Assembly (NCBI RefSeq): GCF_038957035.1
Contig: NZ_CP152412.1
Coordinates: 3,964,501 to 4,028,500 of the forward strand
Direction of reading: 5' to 3'
Length of the DNA stretch: 64,000 nucleotides
DNA from: Bradyrhizobium sp. B097
GTDB taxonomy: Bacteria; Pseudomonadota; Alphaproteobacteria; Rhizobiales; Xanthobacteraceae
In this document: positions 16,863-24,959 of the stretch, one piece after another
Numbering within the stretch: position 1 is the stretch's first letter
Layout: every line of letters begins with the position of its first letter
Made by a program: the position numbers and the translations under genes
The notes under the pieces: model-generated
What the model was told of the DNA's origin: nothing
Seen by the model: the letters and a program-made list of their open reading frames with translations, nothing else
Database searches by the model: none

Positions 16863-18281
16863 TCAGCGCCCGATCGCGCGCTGGAGCGCCGGCATCAGTT
16901 TCGGGTCGCGGCATTGCGCGACGTTGAAGCGCATGAAGCCGGTCGCCGATTGCGTGGTGCTGAACACGTTGCCCGGCGCCAGCACGATGTTGTCGGCGAG
17001 TGCCGCGCGCGCGACGTCGGCGGAGTCGCAGCCGTCGGGCAGGCGGCACCAGAGCTGGAAGCCGCCGCGTGGCATCAGCCACGGCTCGATGCCGATGCGC
17101 TGCAGCTTCTCGCCGACGTCGCGGCGGGCGCGCACGAGCCGCCGGCGCAGCTCCTCGACATGCTTGCGGTAGAAGCCGGTCGCCAGGACGCTGGCGATGA
17201 TTTCGGTCGCGACCGCGCAGGGGCCGCCGAATCCGGTCGCGACCTGCAGGTCGACCAGCTGCTCGATCCAGTCGGCGCGCGCCGCGATGAAGCCGCAGCG
17301 GAGCGACGCCGACAGCGTCTTGGAGAAGCTGCCGATCCGGATCACGCGGTTCAGCCCGTCCAGCGCCGCGAGCCGTGCCGACGGCTCTGGCTCGAAATCG
17401 GCAAAGATGTCGTCCTCGACGATGGTGAGGTCGAAGGCTGCAGCCGCGTTCAACACGCGGTGCGCGGTCTGCGGCGACATCGTCGCCCCGGTCGGATTGT
17501 GCAGTCCGGAGACCGTAATGTAGAGCCGCGGCCGCTCGGCTTCGAGCACGGCCTCGAAGCTTGCGACATCGGGGCCCGATGGGGTGTAGGGCACGCTGAC
17601 GAGCTTGATCTGATGGGCGCGCAGCAGCGCCCGGAAATTGAAATAGCAGGGATCGTCGACCAGCACGGTGTCGCCGGGCCGCAGCAGGAAGCGGCAGATC
17701 AGGTCGATCGCCTGGGTGCCGGACATCGTGAGCAGCACCTGCTCGGGCGACACTTCGAGACCCTCGTCGGCGAACCGCGCCATCAGCATGCGGCGCAGCG
17801 CCAGCGAGCCGCGCGTCGCACCGTAATCGGCGAGCACGGCGTCGTCGGCCCGCGCCAGGCTGCGGAACGCGCGCCGCAACGCCTCGGTCGGCATCCAGTC
17901 GGCGGGCAGCCAGCCGCAGCCCGGCTTCAGCGCGCCGCTCGCGGCATCGAGCGATTGCCGCGACACCCAGAACGGATCGACGGCGCGGTCGTGCTGCGGC
18001 TGGTCGTTGGCCAGCGCCAGCGGCGGCAGCGCCGCCGACGAGACATAGAAGCCCGAGCCCGGCCGCGCCCGGATCAGGCCCTCGGCGGCGAGCCGGTCAT
18101 AGGCCTCGACCACGGTCGAGGGCGAGACCCCCATGGTCGCGGCAAAGCTGCGGATCGAGGGCAGGCGGTCGTCGGCGGCGAGCGCGCGGCTCGCGATCCT
18201 GGCGCGGATCGCGTTCATCACGTCGGTGGTCCGGGTCGCCTTCGGCGCCAAAGCGGCGCGATAGTTGGATGGTTGCCGCAA
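16863..18281 (-). CDS. MocR-type GntR regulator with aminotransferase domain
   Basis: A 472-residue transcription factor with an N-terminal GntR winged helix (RARIASRALAADDRLPSIRSF cut here; SPSTVVEAYDRLAAEGLI) at about 20-85. A fold-type I aminotransferase domain follows. The PLP lysine is in GSFSKTLSASLRCG near residue 318, and the cofactor-binding Asp/Tyr region is IVEDDIFADFEPE. MocR proteins usually act as PLP-responsive regulators rather than enzymes. No ATG fits the N-terminus; TTG at 18281 is the best start. It is divergent from an EamA exporter, the common MocR-target arrangement, so it probably regulates that exporter. Confidence 0.9.
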   Translation of the reverse strand: MRQPSNYRAALAPKATRTTDVMNAIRARIASRALAADDRLPSIRSFAATMGVSPSTVVEAYDRLAAEGLIRARPGSGFYVSSAALPPLALANDQPQHDRAVDPFWVSRQSLDAASGALKPGCGWLPADWMPTEALRRAFRSLARADDAVLADYGATRGSLALRRMLMARFADEGLEVSPEQVLLTMSGTQAIDLICRFLLRPGDTVLVDDPCYFNFRALLRAHQIKLVSVPYTPSGPDVASFEAVLEAERPRLYITVSGLHNPTGATMSPQTAHRVLNAAAAFDLTIVEDDIFADFEPEPSARLAALDGLNRVIRIGSFSKTLSASLRCGFIAARADWIEQLVDLQVATGFGGPCAVATEIIASVLATGFYRKHVEELRRRLVRARRDVGEKLQRIGIEPWLMPRGGFQLWCRLPDGCDSADVARAALADNIVLAPGNVFSTTQSATGFMRFNVAQCRDPKLMPALQRAIGR

Positions 18282-18282
18282 G

Positions 18283-18322
18283 TGTATGCCTACCTTTGCC
18301 CATACAGTTTGGCGATATTGTA
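18283..18322. promoter_or_regulatory. Candidate MocR operator with repeated TGTA/TACA half-sites
   Basis: The divergent region holds TGTATG (18283-18288), CATACA (18301-18306) and TTGTA (18318-18322). The first two form an inverted repeat with a 12-base spacer, and TACA/TGTA form a second one. Position between a MocR regulator and its likely target makes this the best operator candidate. Not tested. Confidence 0.35.
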
Positions 18323-18387
18323 CTGATCCGTAGCTGCCTTGGCCAGCCCGTCGCCGCTATCCTCGCCCGCGAAAGTCGAGGTGTGCG

Positions 18388-19314
18388 ATGAGCGATTCAA
18401 AGACATTGCCGGGGAAGTCTCTGTCGGGAAAGTCCTGGGCGGGCGAGGCGAGTGGCGGCGCTTCGCTGGAGGGCTGGGGCAGCGGCCTGCTCGGCGTGAT
18501 CATCTTCAGCGGCTCGCTGCCGGCGACCCGCGTCGCCGTGGCCGGGTTCTCGCCGCTGTTCCTGACCTCGGCGCGCGCCGCGATCGCGGCGCTGCTCGGT
18601 GCCGCGCTGCTGGCGGCGCTGCGACAGCCCTGGCCGCAGCGCAAGAACCTGGCGTCGCTGACCATCGTCGCGCTCGGCGTTGTGATCGGCTTTCCGCTGC
18701 TGACCGCGCTTGCGCTCCAGCACATCACCTCGGCGCATTCGATCGTGTTCATCGGGCTGCTGCCGCTGTCGACCGCGGTGTTCGGCGTGCTGCGCGGCGG
18801 CGAGCGGCCGAAGCCGCTGTTCTGGCTGTTCTCCTGCGTCGGCAGCGCGACGGTCGGCGCCTTCGCTCTGTCGGGCGACGGATCGGCGTCGCTGACCGGC
18901 GACTTGCTGATGATCGCCGCCATCATCGTCTGCGGCCTCGGCTATGCCGAAGGCGCGGCGCTGTCGCGCCGGCTCGGCGGCTGGCAGGTGATCTCCTGGG
19001 CGCTGGTGCTCTCAGTGCCGGTGGCGCTCGTGATGACGATCATGACGTTGCCGCCGAGCTGGCAGGGCATCGGCGCGCCGGCCTGGCTCGGGCTCGCTTA
19101 CGTCTCGATCTTCAGCATGCTGGTCGGCTTCGTGTTCTGGTATCGCGGGCTTGCGCTTGGCGGCATCGCCAGCGTCGGCCAGTTGCAGCTGTTGCAGCCG
19201 TTCTTCGGCCTCGCGCTGGCCGGGCTGCTGCTGCATGAGCCGGTCGCCTGGTCGATGATCGCAGCGACGATGCTGGTCGTCGCCTGCGTCGTGTTCGCGC
19301 GCCGGTACGCTTGA
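18388..19314 (+). CDS. EamA/DMT-superfamily transporter
   Basis: A 308-residue inner-membrane protein with about ten hydrophobic segments in two EamA halves (LLGVIIFSGSLPATRVAVAG at about 30-50; DLLMIAAIIVCGLGYAEGAA at about 172-192). Loop arginines and the LQHITSAHSIVFIGLLPL segment fit the drug/metabolite transporter superfamily, which exports amino acids, nucleobases or drugs. The ATG at 18388 follows GTGCG. The first 30 residues are polar and Ser/Gly/Lys-rich. Divergent from the MocR regulator, its probable controller. Confidence 0.9.
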   Translation: MSDSKTLPGKSLSGKSWAGEASGGASLEGWGSGLLGVIIFSGSLPATRVAVAGFSPLFLTSARAAIAALLGAALLAALRQPWPQRKNLASLTIVALGVVIGFPLLTALALQHITSAHSIVFIGLLPLSTAVFGVLRGGERPKPLFWLFSCVGSATVGAFALSGDGSASLTGDLLMIAAIIVCGLGYAEGAALSRRLGGWQVISWALVLSVPVALVMTIMTLPPSWQGIGAPAWLGLAYVSIFSMLVGFVFWYRGLALGGIASVGQLQLLQPFFGLALAGLLLHEPVAWSMIAATMLVVACVVFARRYA

Positions 19315-19318
19315 GGCT

Positions 19319-19357
19319 AGAGCGGGATGACTTTTCGTCGAATCATCATCCCGCTCT
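19319..19357 (+). terminator. Palindrome after the EamA gene, probable terminator
   Basis: AGAGCGGGATGA (19319-19330) pairs perfectly with TCATCCCGCTCT (19346-19357), five bases after the EamA stop, and a moderately T-rich stretch follows. The same AGAGCGGGATGA-type palindrome is a common dispersed element in related genomes (recalled, not checked). Confidence 0.55.
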
Positions 19358-19531
19358 ATCCCTTTGTTTGATTTCCCCCACTGACTCGGCCGAATTGTAA
19401 AGCGCACGCTAACCATGCCAAGCGGTAGTTCATGCCGCCGGCAGCACGGCCCCGCACGGCTATGGATCAGGTTTCAGTGATCCTTAAGTCGAACCTCCGA
19501 CCATGCGCGCCGACGCGACACGAGGGGGCCG

Positions 19532-20335
19532 ATGCCATTCAGGTTGATTGCGCCTGACGCGGTCAGGTCGGAAAGCCAGCGCGCACTGCTGGCCTATTGG
19601 GATCAGCTGTCGGCAGGCCGGCCATTTCCCGCTTTCGCCGAATTGAAACCGGATCCCGCGATGCACGATCCCCGGCAACTCGTCGCATGGGCGGTCGAAG
19701 GCGAGGGACGCCTACGCAAATTCCGTGCGATGTATCAGGGCGAGCATGTTGCCGAGGCGTTCAATTCCGCCTGGGCAGGCAAGACCATGGAGCAGGTGGT
19801 CTCGATGTCGCTCCGGCGCATTACGCTGACGCCGGCGAAGCAATGCGCGACGAGCGGCTGTGCGGTGTACATGGTCTTCTCGACCATCGATGCCAACGAT
19901 CGGCAAGTCGATTGCGAGCGGCTGTTGCTGCCGTTCGGCAGCGACGGCAAGAAGGTCGAGCATCTGCTGGCGTCCCTGCAATTGACCGTGGTCGGAAGTC
20001 GGCCACGCATTCTAAAGCATTTCGACATGCAGGCGGACGTGCGGCTGCAAGGCAGGATTCGCTCCGGCTTCTCGACCGGCGCGACCAGCCAAGCCGCTGG
20101 CGACCAGCGCAGGGCTCTCAGGCGCAACGTTGCGCGCGCGGCACGGATCAGCTTTGCCCGGCGCAGCATGACCTGCATCGTGCGCAACCTCTCCGCGACC
20201 GGTGCCGCGGTCGAGGCGACGAATCCCGCTGTCATCCCCGACAGGTTCAGCCTCGTGCTGGAAATGGAGACGACGGAGCGGCATTGCCGCGTGATCTGGC
20301 GCAGGAAAGGCCGGATCGGCGTCCAGTTCAGCTGA
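19532..20335 (+). CDS. PAS_5-like and PilZ domain protein
   Basis: A 267-residue cytoplasmic protein. Residues 1-160 match the PAS_5 type: LLAYWDQLSAGRPFPAFAEL, a RKFRAMYQGEHVAEAF segment and VSMSLRRITLTP. Residues about 185-267 form a PilZ domain: RRALRRNVARAARIS (the R-rich c-di-GMP contact region), IVRNLSATGAAVEA (D/NxSxxG motif as NLSATG) and a final VIWRRKGRIGVQFS. It probably senses c-di-GMP through PilZ with PAS as input or partner domain; in related bacteria such proteins affect motility or polysaccharide. It overlaps the convergent DUF4260 gene by eight bases. Confidence 0.85.
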   Translation: MPFRLIAPDAVRSESQRALLAYWDQLSAGRPFPAFAELKPDPAMHDPRQLVAWAVEGEGRLRKFRAMYQGEHVAEAFNSAWAGKTMEQVVSMSLRRITLTPAKQCATSGCAVYMVFSTIDANDRQVDCERLLLPFGSDGKKVEHLLASLQLTVVGSRPRILKHFDMQADVRLQGRIRSGFSTGATSQAAGDQRRALRRNVARAARISFARRSMTCIVRNLSATGAAVEATNPAVIPDRFSLVLEMETTERHCRVIWRRKGRIGVQFS

Positions 20336-20729
20336 GCTTTCCTATGCGCCCGAGATGGGTGAAGCCAAACCCTGTTGAGTATTTCAGCCCGTAGCCGAGC
20401 GCGCGGTCGATCCCGATATGGGCAAGCCAGATCATCGCGATCGAGAGCACCAGCGGTCCTTCGCCGGCAAAACCCAGCGTCATCAGCGCCACCGGCGCCA
20501 GATAGGTGTGGGCGGCGTTGTAGGCGATGGCGCCGGCCCGCGGGCTGATCAGGTAAGCGGCAAAGCTGATGTCCGGAACCAGGAACAGCAGGACATAGAC
20601 CAGCCACGAGCCCTCCCACTTGTAGTAGAGCACGGTCATCCCGACGAACAGCACCAGTCCCTCCAGCCGGAGCAGGGTGCGGACCCCGCCGGTGGCGGCG
20701 CCGGTCTCGGCCGTGGTCGTATCAGTCAT
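20328..20729 (-). CDS. DUF4260 membrane protein
   Basis: A 133-residue integral membrane protein of the DUF4260 type, with about four hydrophobic helices (LEGLVLFVGMTVLYYKW; WLVYVLLFLVPDISFAAYL; VALMTLGFAGEG; SIAMIWLAHIGIDRALGYGL). The conserved HIGIDRALGYGLKY near the C-terminus is the family signature. Function unknown. It converges on the PAS_5-PilZ gene with an eight-base overlap of the coding ends. Confidence 0.85.
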   Translation of the reverse strand: MTDTTTAETGAATGGVRTLLRLEGLVLFVGMTVLYYKWEGSWLVYVLLFLVPDISFAAYLISPRAGAIAYNAAHTYLAPVALMTLGFAGEGPLVLSIAMIWLAHIGIDRALGYGLKYSTGFGFTHLGRIGKLS

Positions 20730-20890
20730 CGCTGTCTCCCCAGATGTCGGAAAATCCTACCGTTTTTGCGCCCGAACCCGGTCACAAGCGCCTTTCCGGT
20801 TCCGAAATGGCCGTGCTAAAGCCATTCCGAACGAAGCGGGACACCGGTTCGCACCGGGACGCGGACTGTAGCTAACACGGGCGGAAACAA

Positions 20891-22423
20891 ATGAAAGACA
20901 TCCTCGACACCCTCGAAGAGCGGCGCGCCGGCGCCAAGCTGGGCGGCGGCGAAAAGCGCATCGAGGCGCAGCACGCCCGCGGCAAGCTGACCGCCCGCGA
21001 GCGGATCGAGCTGCTCCTGGACAAGGGCTCGTTCGAGGAATTCGACATGTTCGTCGAGCACCGCTCGATCGAGTTCGGCATGGAGAAGACCAAGATCCCC
21101 GGCGACGGCGTCGTCACCGGCTGGGGCACGGTCAACGGCCGCAAGACTTTTGTCTTTGCCAAGGACTTTACAGTTTTCGGCGGCTCGCTCTCCGAGACGC
21201 ACGCACTGAAAATTACAAAGCTTCAAGACATGGCGATGAAGGCGAGGGCGCCGATCATCGGCCTCTATGACGCCGGCGGCGCGCGCATCCAGGAGGGCGT
21301 CGCTGCCTTGGCGGGCTATTCCTACGTGTTCCGCCGCAACGTGCAGGCCTCGGGCGTGATCCCGCAGATCTCGGTCATCATGGGCCCCTGCGCCGGCGGC
21401 GACGTCTATTCGCCTGCGATGACCGACTTCATCTTCATGGTGAAGAACACCAGCTACATGTTCGTCACCGGCCCCGACGTGGTGAAGACCGTCACCAACG
21501 AGGTGGTGACGGCCGAGGAGCTCGGCGGCGCCTCGGTGCACGCGACGCGGTCCTCGATCGCCGACGGCGCATTCGAGAACGACGTCGACGCGCTGTTGCA
21601 GATGCGCCGGCTGATCGACTTCCTGCCGTCGAACAACAGCGACGGCGTGCCGGAATGGCCGAGCTTCGACGACATCGGCCGGGTCGACATGTCGCTCGAC
21701 ACGCTGATCCCCGACAATCCGAACAAGCCCTACGACATGAAGGAGCTGATCCTCAAGGTCGTGGACGAGGGCGACTTCTTCGAGATCTCGGAGACCTTTG
21801 CGAAGAACATCGTCACCGGTTTCGGCCGCATCGCCGGCCGCACCGTCGGCTTCGTTGCCAACCAGCCGATGGTGCTGGCGGGCGTGCTCGACAGCGATGC
21901 CTCGCGCAAGGCCGCGCGCTTCGTCCGCTTTTGTGATGCCTTCAACATCCCGATCGTCACCTTCGTCGACGTGCCGGGCTTCCTGCCGGGTACCGCGCAG
22001 GAATATGGCGGCCTGATCAAGCACGGCGCGAAACTCTTGTTCGCCTATTCGCAGTGCACGGTGCCGCTCGTCACCATCATCACCCGCAAGGCCTATGGCG
22101 GCGCCTTCGACGTGATGGCGTCGAAGGAAATCGGCGCCGACATGAACTACGCCTGGCCGACCGCGCAGATCGCGGTGATGGGCGCCAAGGGCGCGGTGGA
22201 GATCATTTTCCGGGGCGACATCGGCGACCCCGACAAGATCGCTGCGCGAACGAAGGAATACGAAGACCGCTTCCTGTCGCCCTTCATCGCCGCCGAGCGC
22301 GGCTACATCGACGACGTCATCATGCCGCATTCGACAAGGCGGCGGATCGCGCGGGCACTGGCGATGCTCAGGGATAAGAAGGTCGAGATCCCCGCGAAGA
22401 AGCACGACAATTTGCCGTTGTGA
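20891..22423 (+). CDS. pccB: Propionyl-CoA carboxylase beta subunit
   Basis: The carboxyltransferase subunit of biotin-dependent propionyl-CoA carboxylase: it moves CO2 from carboxybiotin to propionyl-CoA to make methylmalonyl-CoA. The 510 residues show the N-terminal [20 protein letters not shown], the oxyanion-hole motifs [12 protein letters not shown] and [13 protein letters not shown] in the N-half, and [15 protein letters not shown] in the C-half. The C-terminus reads [19 protein letters not shown]. Length and motifs match PccB throughout. The alpha (biotin) subunit is not within the following genes shown, so it must lie elsewhere. RBS GGCGGAAA precedes the ATG. Confidence 0.95.
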   Translation: MKDILDTLEERRAGAKLGGGEKRIEAQHARGKLTARERIELLLDKGSFEEFDMFVEHRSIEFGMEKTKIPGDGVVTGWGTVNGRKTFVFAKDFTVFGGSLSETHALKITKLQDMAMKARAPIIGLYDAGGARIQEGVAALAGYSYVFRRNVQASGVIPQISVIMGPCAGGDVYSPAMTDFIFMVKNTSYMFVTGPDVVKTVTNEVVTAEELGGASVHATRSSIADGAFENDVDALLQMRRLIDFLPSNNSDGVPEWPSFDDIGRVDMSLDTLIPDNPNKPYDMKELILKVVDEGDFFEISETFAKNIVTGFGRIAGRTVGFVANQPMVLAGVLDSDASRKAARFVRFCDAFNIPIVTFVDVPGFLPGTAQEYGGLIKHGAKLLFAYSQCTVPLVTIITRKAYGGAFDVMASKEIGADMNYAWPTAQIAVMGAKGAVEIIFRGDIGDPDKIAARTKEYEDRFLSPFIAAERGYIDDVIMPHSTRRRIARALAMLRDKKVEIPAKKHDNLPL

Positions 22424-22430
22424 TGGAAGC

Positions 22431-22515
22431 GTAGGGTGGGTTAGCGCAAGCGTAATCCACCAACTTCGCTCCGCACGATCCGCGGCGGGTTACGGCTTCG
22501 CCTAACCCGCCCTAC
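22431..22515. repeat. Dispersed palindrome, GTAGGGTGGGTTA..TAACCCGCCCTAC family
   Basis: The ends GTAGGGTGGGTTAGCG (22431-22446) and CCTAACCCGCCCTAC (22501-22515) are inverted copies enclosing CGTAATCCACC. A half copy lies at 33614-33643 after the indolepyruvate oxidoreductase gene. It belongs to a REP-like intergenic family and could act as a terminator or mRNA stabiliser after pccB. Confidence 0.75.
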
Positions 22516-22528
22516 AGGTCCGAACCTG

Positions 22529-22876
22529 ATGACCGAAGACGAGCCGACCGACGAGATTTCGGAGATCGAGGCGCAGATCGAGGAGCTTGCCGAGAGCGCC
22601 GAACGGTCCCGGCGGATCATTCTCGGCTCGAAGATCGCGATCGCCGGCGGGTTCGTCTTGTTGTTCGCTGCGCTGCTCGGCCTGTTCAGTTCTGGTGAGG
22701 CCGCAGCACTCGGATCGATTGCGCTGGTGCTCGGCGGCATCGTGTCGCTCGGATCGAATGTCAGCACGCTGCGGCAGATCGAGGCTGCCATCAGCACCGC
22801 CGAGGCGCGCCGTGCGCGGCTGATCGGCAATATCGATCTTCGGCTGGTTCATGACGCGCCGCTGAAGCTGATGTGA
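22529..22876 (+). CDS. Small membrane protein with coiled coil, unknown
   Basis: A 115-residue protein I do not recognise. Residues 5-28 are acidic and helical (EISEIEAQIEELAESAE), likely a coiled coil. Two adjacent hydrophobic helices follow (IAIAGGFVLLFAALLGLF at about 37-54; AALGSIALVLGGIVSLGS at about 58-75), then a second amphipathic helix (LRQIEAAISTAEARRARLIG). The pattern suggests a membrane hairpin with both helical ends in the cytoplasm. Codon use matches neighbours, so it is probably real. Confidence 0.7.
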   Translation: MTEDEPTDEISEIEAQIEELAESAERSRRIILGSKIAIAGGFVLLFAALLGLFSSGEAAALGSIALVLGGIVSLGSNVSTLRQIEAAISTAEARRARLIGNIDLRLVHDAPLKLM

Positions 22877-23032
22877 GGCAACGTTTGTAGATGAGCTCCG
22901 ACGGTGTAGTCGTGTGGTCCTGATGCCCTAGCGGCAGGTGTCTTTTCCAATTGCGCGATGCGCGTTGCGAAGACGGTGACAAGCAAGCCCAGTCTCGCCG
23001 GGCAGAGCACGAAATAAAGCTGTAACCCATCG

Positions 23033-23138
23033 CGCAGGGAAAGCCGGAATGCTCCGGTTACACCTGTGGTCCTACCCCCGTGCTTTCTACTTTTGCACGG
23101 GGCCCATGGGTGCGATCGGCACCCGGCTTTCCCTGCGC
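23033..23138. ncRNA. Candidate structured RNA or repeat with perfect 16-bp closing stem
   Basis: GCGCAGGGAAAGCCGG (23033-23048) and CCGGCTTTCCCTGCGC (23123-23138) are perfect inverted copies 74 bases apart. Between them CCCGTGC (23078-23084) pairs with GCACGGG (23096-23102), and GGGTGC (23108-23113) with GCACCC (23119-23124), the last overlapping the outer arm. A competing hairpin CCGGAATGCTCCGG sits at the left arm. Multi-branched folding with alternative pairings suggests an RNA. From memory, similar sequence recurs in Bradyrhizobium genomes; I could not check this. Strand unknown. Confidence 0.45.
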
Positions 23139-23251
23139 CCTCTTCAAGAGCGAGGGCGAGACGAAGAGCAAAGCTCGGACGATTTGCGTCGCGAGAATGC
23201 GGACGCTCATCCTCAATGCTGTTTGAGATGTGAATCGGAATCTATCCCCGC

Positions 23252-23384
23252 GTCGTCCCGGGCAAGCGAAGCGCGACCCGGGACCCATAACCACAAATGC
23301 AAGTTGGTTTGCAACGCGGTGGCCACAGCGTGCTTCGACAACTCAATCCTGTGGTTATGGGTCCCGGCTTTCGCCGGGACGACG
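23252..23384. repeat. Dispersed repeat, TCGTCCCGGG..CCCGGGACCCATAACCAC family, copy 1
   Basis: Left end TCGTCCCGGGCAAGCGAAG, right end GCTTTCGCCGGGACGAC, with internal inverted arms GGGACCCATAACCAC (about 23279-23293) and GTGGTTATGGGTCCC (23351-23365). A second copy lies at 34060-34192 with the same layout but a different middle. The matching arms make long cruciform-like structures. Confidence 0.85.
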
Positions 23385-23403
23385 ATGGAGAGAGTTTGGC
23401 TCC

Positions 23404-23754
23404 TTACTTCGCCGCCAGCGGCACGTAGTCGTACTCGCCGACGCCTTGCAGAACCAGGAAAGTCAGCGACGTCGTGCTGGCGTTGGTGACGAGGTGAGGG
23501 CGGGTCGGGCGGACGGCGTAGACTTCGCCGACCTTCAGGTTCACTTCCTCCTTCGGCTCCTGCAGGAACAGTCGCATCTGGCCTTCCAGCACATAGAATG
23601 TGTCGGAGATGTTGCTGTGGGTGTGCCACGGCACCTTCTGGGTCGGCGAGAGCTGCAACTCCATAATGCGGAAGCCGGGGCGGGCGGCGTGCTGGGCGCG
23701 GCGCTCGACTTCGTAGAGGTGGCTGGCATCCTTGATCGGTTGTCCTGACTTCAT
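23404..23754 (-). CDS. Cupin-domain protein
   Basis: A 116-residue single-domain cupin. The two motifs are visible: WHTHSNISDTFYVLEG (metal-binding His, His, with Asp where Glu is often found) and VRPTRPHLVTN with the distal His. The small beta-barrel fits many functions, from dioxygenase to isomerase to sensor; nothing here picks one. The ATG at 23754 has GGAGG upstream on the minus strand (the plus-strand CCTCC at about 23760). No operon partner. Confidence 0.88.
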   Translation of the reverse strand: MKSGQPIKDASHLYEVERRAQHAARPGFRIMELQLSPTQKVPWHTHSNISDTFYVLEGQMRLFLQEPKEEVNLKVGEVYAVRPTRPHLVTNASTTSLTFLVLQGVGEYDYVPLAAK

Positions 23755-24009
23755 GACGGCCTCCCGGAGATGGTCTTGTGATGCGCGATGCTAGTTCCGT
23801 TCGGCCGCGCGTGAAACGGTCGGAATCGGCATAACGGGTAGAACGTGAGGCGGCAGCGTCGTGATGGTTGTGTGACGTCACGCCAATGCGAACGCGGCCG
23901 CGGCGTCGAATTCCCTCGAACGTGAATGCGCGGTTCAGCGAGCGTTCAGGTCGCGGCGAAAAAACTGGCTGACGCAGTTGGTCCAACTCAGCAACAAAGG
24001 GAAACTCTG

Positions 24010-24309
24010 ATGGAACGCCGGGATTTTCTGAAGATGGCCTTCGGTGTCGCCGCCGGTGTGGCGACTTTTGCAGCAACCGCCCAGGCGGCGCCGCTCGCGC
24101 CGCTTCCGCTCACCCAGGACGCCCGCGCGCCGGCCGGCAATGATGCGCATCCGGCCGTCACCACCGGCGAGGAGGTCGGTCGTCTGAAGCCCGAGCAGGT
24201 GCGCTGGCATCACTGGCATCATCGGCGCTGGCATCACCGGCATTGGGGCTGGCGCCACCGCCACTGGCGCAGGCATCACTGGCGTCATCATCACTGGCGC
24301 CGCTGGTGA
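24010..24309 (+). CDS. Small Tat-exported His/Trp-rich protein
   Basis: A 99-residue protein with a twin-arginine signal (ERRDFLKMAFG, then hydrophobic GVAAGVATFAAT, cleavage near AQAAP). The mature C-terminal third is almost only His, Trp and Arg (VRWHHWHHRRWHHRHWGWR and onward), a composition suited to binding metal ions such as Cu, Ni or Zn. I start it at the ATG at 24010 because AAAGGGAAA lies just upstream and the Tat motif begins there. Function unknown. It converges on another small exported protein across a shared terminator. Confidence 0.8.
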   Translation: MERRDFLKMAFGVAAGVATFAATAQAAPLAPLPLTQDARAPAGNDAHPAVTTGEEVGRLKPEQVRWHHWHHRRWHHRHWGWRHRHWRRHHWRHHHWRRW

Positions 24310-24332
24310 CATCGGCACCACCTCAAAAAAGA

Positions 24333-24357
24333 AAAACCCCGCGCGAGGCGGGGTTTT
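24333..24357. terminator. Bidirectional intrinsic terminator
   Basis: AAAACCCCGC, loop GCGAG, then GCGGGGTTTT forms a GC stem flanked by A-run and T-run on opposite sides. It works for both the plus-strand His-rich gene and the minus-strand GCG_CRPN gene. It is one of the clearest intrinsic terminators in the window. Confidence 0.88.
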
Positions 24358-24378
24358 GTTTGCGCAGGTGTGCCGCGA

Positions 24379-24648
24379 TCAGATCGGGCGGCAGCGGCCG
24401 TAGCGCCAGGCGAAGCCATAGGGGCAAGCGCGAACGCGCGGCGCCACCACGACCGCGCCGGGCGCGACGACGACGGGGCGCTCAACAACGACAGGGCCGG
24501 GAGCGACGACGACGGGGCCGCGGTTCCGGACGCAGCCGCCATACGGACCGCGGTGCCAGCCGGGGCCGCAGCCGCCGGCAGCGTCAGCGGCGCTGATGCC
24601 GGCGAAAGCGGTCGTCACCAAAACTGCTGCTGCAAAAAGATACTTCAT
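24379..24648 (-). CDS. GCG_CRPN-type small exported protein
   Basis: An 89-residue secreted protein. Signal peptide KYLFAAAVLVTTAFAGISA ends at DAAGG. The mature N-terminus GCGPGWHRGPYGGCV is the GCG_CRPN prefix motif, followed by a Val/Pro repeat (PVVVAPGPVVVERPVVVAPG) and a closing ACPYGFAWRYGRCRP with paired Cys. Such proteins are numerous in Bradyrhizobium and have no known function; two disulfides are likely. It has a clean terminator downstream. Confidence 0.85.
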   Translation of the reverse strand: MKYLFAAAVLVTTAFAGISAADAAGGCGPGWHRGPYGGCVRNRGPVVVAPGPVVVERPVVVAPGAVVVAPRVRACPYGFAWRYGRCRPI

Positions 24649-24959
24649 GTCTTCTCCTTTTATTTTGGGCCGCGCTGCGGCACCGCAACAAACTTTAGAT
24701 TACCGATTCGCCCGGCCGGATGATTGCAGAAGCCGTGCCCGATGTCGCCGACGATAGTGTTGCGGGCTGAATGCGACATGAATGTTACGCGTCACAGCTG
24801 CGTCAGTGCGCCGCAAGCAAGCTCAGCATTGATTTGAAACATTTCGCACGCGCGAGAGCAGCACACGCCGCCGCGAGGATACAAACTGTATCGGCGAGCG
24901 AGACAAGCAAGACAAGGGTTCGCGAATGACCGCGCCGATGCGGACTTCGACGCGCGACG
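24649..24959. other. Intergenic region, no gene seen
   Basis: About 310 bases between the GCG_CRPN protein start and the ArsR-family gene end. It must carry the promoter of the former. Apart from a short palindrome GATACAAACTGTATC (about 24878-24892) I see no structure, and no open frame looks coding. Confidence 0.5.

Larger units (their letters stand above)
22877..23403. other. Intergenic region made of two repeated elements
   Basis: This 527-base stretch holds no convincing gene. Its left part (to about 23240) contains the 16-bp-stem structured element described separately. Its right part is the TCGTCCCGGG-type repeat at 23252-23384. Both look like dispersed intergenic elements. Confidence 0.6.

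Noticed and set aside
20891..22423. Acetyl- or methylcrotonyl-CoA carboxylase beta instead of propionyl-CoA carboxylase
   Set aside because: Motifs [20 protein letters not shown] and the C-terminal [11 protein letters not shown] with 510-residue length fit PccB best; the methylcrotonyl type has a different N-terminus.
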